DNA of 64,000 nt from Amycolatopsis orientalis DSM 43388 (GTDB taxonomy: Bacteria > Actinomycetota > Actinomycetes > Mycobacteriales > Pseudonocardiaceae), in the NCBI RefSeq assembly GCF_000411975.1, contig NZ_ASXG01000109.1:1-64000 (forward strand). Direction: 5' to 3'. Below are positions 62,637 through 64,000 of the stretch, piece by piece. A model generated the notes under the pieces. That model saw nothing but the letters and a program-made list of their open reading frames with translations. It made no database searches and was not told the DNA's origin. Made by a program: the position numbers and the translations under genes. Each line of letters begins with the position of its first letter. The first letter of the stretch is position 1.

Positions 62637-63622
62637 GCGGAGTGCTCCCGGGTCGATTCGCGGACGACGAGCTGCATGGAAAGCACGTGGTCCGCGGGGC
62701 TCTGGCCGGCCGCGAGCCGGGTGATTTCGTCGACCGCTTTGCGGGCCATCTGCTCGGTCGGCTGCGCGACGGTGGTCAGCCTCGGCGACGTCCATTCGCC
62801 GAGGGTGATGCCGTCGCAGCCGATCACCGAGAGGTCGTCCGGCACCGAGACTCCGCCGCGGCGGGCCGCTTCGAGCAGGCCGACCGCGGCGATGTCGCTG
62901 GCGGCGAACACGGCGGTCGGCGTCGCGTCGGCCCGCGCCATGTGCGCGAAGAAGTTCATGCCGAACGCCGAGCTGAACGTCCCGCGCACGATCATCGACT
63001 CGTTCACCTCGATCCCGTGCGCCTTCAGCGCCGCCCGGTACCCCGCTTCGCGCTGGTCGGCCGTGCGCAGCCCGGCCGGGCCGCCGACGTGGGCGATGAG
63101 CCGGTGGCCCTGGGAGATCAGGTGGGCGGTCGCCTGGTAGGCGCCGCCGAAGCTGTTCGCGGTGACGTGCGCGATCCGCGGCCCGGCGGCCTCGACGTAC
63201 TCGTCCAGGAAGACCACCGGGAAGTCGCCGGCCAGCCGGCTCGCGAAGGCCTCGTTGGTGCTGTTCATCCCCAGGTAGATCAGCCCGCCCACGTCCGGCA
63301 CCCGCATCAGCCGTTCGACGCTGGCGCGCTCCCGCGAGGGCGACGAGCCGGTGAGGGCGGTGTAGACGTCGATGCCGTCCTCCGCGGCGGCGTCGGCCAC
63401 CGCGTCCGCCAGCGTCGAGAAGTACGGGTTGTCCAGCGACGGCACCACCAGGCCGAGGCTGAGGCCGGTCACCTGTTTCTGCACGGGCGGATGCCCTTCG
63501 GCGGACAGCGCGGCGTCGATCCGCCGGGCCGTCTCGGCGGCGACGTTCAGCTCCCCCCGGACGTACCTCGACACCGTCGACACGGCCACCCCGGCCTCTC
63601 GGGCCACCTTCGCCAGCGACAT
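62633..63622 (-). CDS. LacI-family transcriptional regulator
   Basis: A 329-residue repressor with the HTH SLAKVAREAGVAVSTVSRYV and the hinge region AAETARRIDAAL, then a sugar-binding-like effector domain (LGLVVPSLDNPYFSTLADAV, DFPVVFLDEYVEAAGPRIAH, GGVSVPDDLSVIGCDGITLG). It is divergent from a ThuA-like gene and coupled to the M20 gene. A palindromic LacI site lies in the divergent gap, so it probably controls the gene at 63734. Confidence 0.9.
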   Translation of the reverse strand: MSLAKVAREAGVAVSTVSRYVRGELNVAAETARRIDAALSAEGHPPVQKQVTGLSLGLVVPSLDNPYFSTLADAVADAAAEDGIDVYTALTGSSPSRERASVERLMRVPDVGGLIYLGMNSTNEAFASRLAGDFPVVFLDEYVEAAGPRIAHVTANSFGGAYQATAHLISQGHRLIAHVGGPAGLRTADQREAGYRAALKAHGIEVNESMIVRGTFSSAFGMNFFAHMARADATPTAVFAASDIAAVGLLEAARRGGVSVPDDLSVIGCDGITLGEWTSPRLTTVAQPTEQMARKAVDEITRLAAGQSPADHVLSMQLVVRESTREHSA

Positions 63623-63644
63623 CCGGCTCCTCCCCGTTCGAGCG

Positions 63645-63674
63645 TTGACGGCGACTGCACCCGCATCCTATATT
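63645..63674 (+). promoter_or_regulatory. Promoter of the ThuA-like gene
   Basis: TTGACG at 63645-63650, an 18-base spacer and TATATT at 63669-63674. TTGACGGCG occurs here and again at 63673-63681, 28 bases apart. Confidence 0.5.
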
Positions 63675-63689
63675 GACGGCGTTGCGCTA

Positions 63690-63701
63690 TGTTGCGCAAC
63701 A
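63690..63701. promoter_or_regulatory. LacI-type operator
   Basis: TGTTGCGCAACA, a perfect palindrome with central CG, just downstream of the predicted transcription start and between the divergent LacI and ThuA-like genes. Confidence 0.65.
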
Positions 63702-63733
63702 CACGCTAAAGCTTTCGCCCGAAGGAGTCGTCG

Positions 63734-64000
63734 ATGGTCAAGGTCCTGCTAGCGGGGGAGTCGTGGGTCAGTGCGACCATCGACCACAAGGGATACGACC
63801 CGTTCGCGCACACCCAGGTGGAGATCGGGTGCGAGCGGCTGCTGGCGGCGCTGGCGGCGGAAGGGGTCGAGGTGACTCACCTGCGTTCGCACGACGTGGC
63901 CGAGAAATTCCCGCAGACGCTGGAAGAGCTCGCGGCCTACGACGTCGTGCTGCTCTCCGACGTCGGCTCCAACACGCTGCTGCTGCACCCGGACACGTTC
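63734..64000 (+). CDS. Glutamine-amidotransferase-fold protein (ThuA/PF07090-like), partial
   Basis: The first 89 residues are present and the gene is cut by the window end. The start MVKVLLAGESWVSATIDHKG, YDPFAHTQVEIGCERLLAAL, GVEVTHLRSHDVAEKFPQTL and YDVVLLSDVGSNTLLLHPDT match the class I glutamine-amidotransferase-like family linked to sugar use (ThuA and relatives). The catalytic part is not included. The ATG follows GAAGGAG. Control by the divergent LacI is likely. Confidence 0.8.
   Translation, partial: MVKVLLAGESWVSATIDHKGYDPFAHTQVEIGCERLLAALAAEGVEVTHLRSHDVAEKFPQTLEELAAYDVVLLSDVGSNTLLLHPDTF

Noticed and set aside
1-64000. CRISPR arrays, rRNA genes, insertion sequences
   Set aside because: No regular repeat-spacer pattern, ribosomal RNA sequence or transposase motif was seen on reading the window.

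Overview
The window is about 70% GC or higher, with strong G/C at third codon positions, many GTG starts and many TetR, GntR, LacI, IclR, MarR and AraC regulators next to catabolic genes. This fits an aromatic-degrading filamentous actinomycete of the Pseudonocardiaceae. Amycolatopsis is the best guess, because the P450/reductase pair at 30521-32762 matches GcoA/GcoB as I remember them from Amycolatopsis sp. ATCC 39116. No database was searched; family names rest on recognised motifs.

Layout. 1-12.6 kb: a HutC-type GntR regulator, a secreted HNH-like lipoprotein, a PLP decarboxylase-like enzyme, a secreted CocE/NonD hydrolase, a TetR regulator with an MHS-type transporter, an AraC/VOC pair, and two small secreted chaplin-like proteins with Cys-containing repeats. 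13-15.6 kb: a metallo-beta-lactamase-fold protein, a decayed acetyltransferase and an MFS transporter. 15.8-20.8 kb: a quinate/shikimate catabolic unit, made of a 3-dehydroshikimate dehydratase fused to an HPPD-like domain, a shikimate dehydrogenase, a divergent TetR with a palindromic operator, and an MHS transporter. 21-23.8 kb: a DUF3311 / sodium-solute symporter / ornithine-cyclodeaminase-like operon whose last gene is frameshifted. 24-33.8 kb: a TetR-controlled quinone-oxidoreductase-like gene, then an aromatic block. In that block a GntR-controlled operon (fumarylacetoacetate hydrolase-like, extradiol dioxygenase, FAD monooxygenase, SnoaL-like) lies beside gcoAB and a divergent AraC regulator. 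Together these could O-demethylate guaiacol to catechol and cleave catechol-type rings.

34-43.5 kb: an alpha/beta hydrolase, a small membrane protein upstream of a very large CtpI-like P-type ATPase, and the oddest locus of the window. There, two tandem tRNA-shaped genes sit directly upstream of, and on the same strand as, a frameshifted gene for a roughly 760-residue protein of unknown function. 43.7-52.7 kb: a complete L-arabinose operon (araB-araD-araA plus a three-component sugar ABC importer) with a LacI-family repressor and two near-identical operators. 52.7-58 kb: an IclR regulator divergent from a DUF1177 / NCS1 permease / M20 peptidase / S51 peptidase operon, probably for an unidentified amide, peptide or cyclic nitrogen compound. 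58-64 kb: an MFS transporter with its MarR repressor, a beta-carbonic anhydrase, a 54-residue hydrophobic protein, an M20 deacylase with a LacI regulator, and the start of a ThuA-like glutamine-amidotransferase-fold protein that runs off the end.

Decay is visible at several points: an aldo/keto reductase remnant, a GNAT remnant and frameshifts in two or three genes. This could be real decay or sequencing error. I saw no CRISPR array, rRNA, insertion sequence or integrase.
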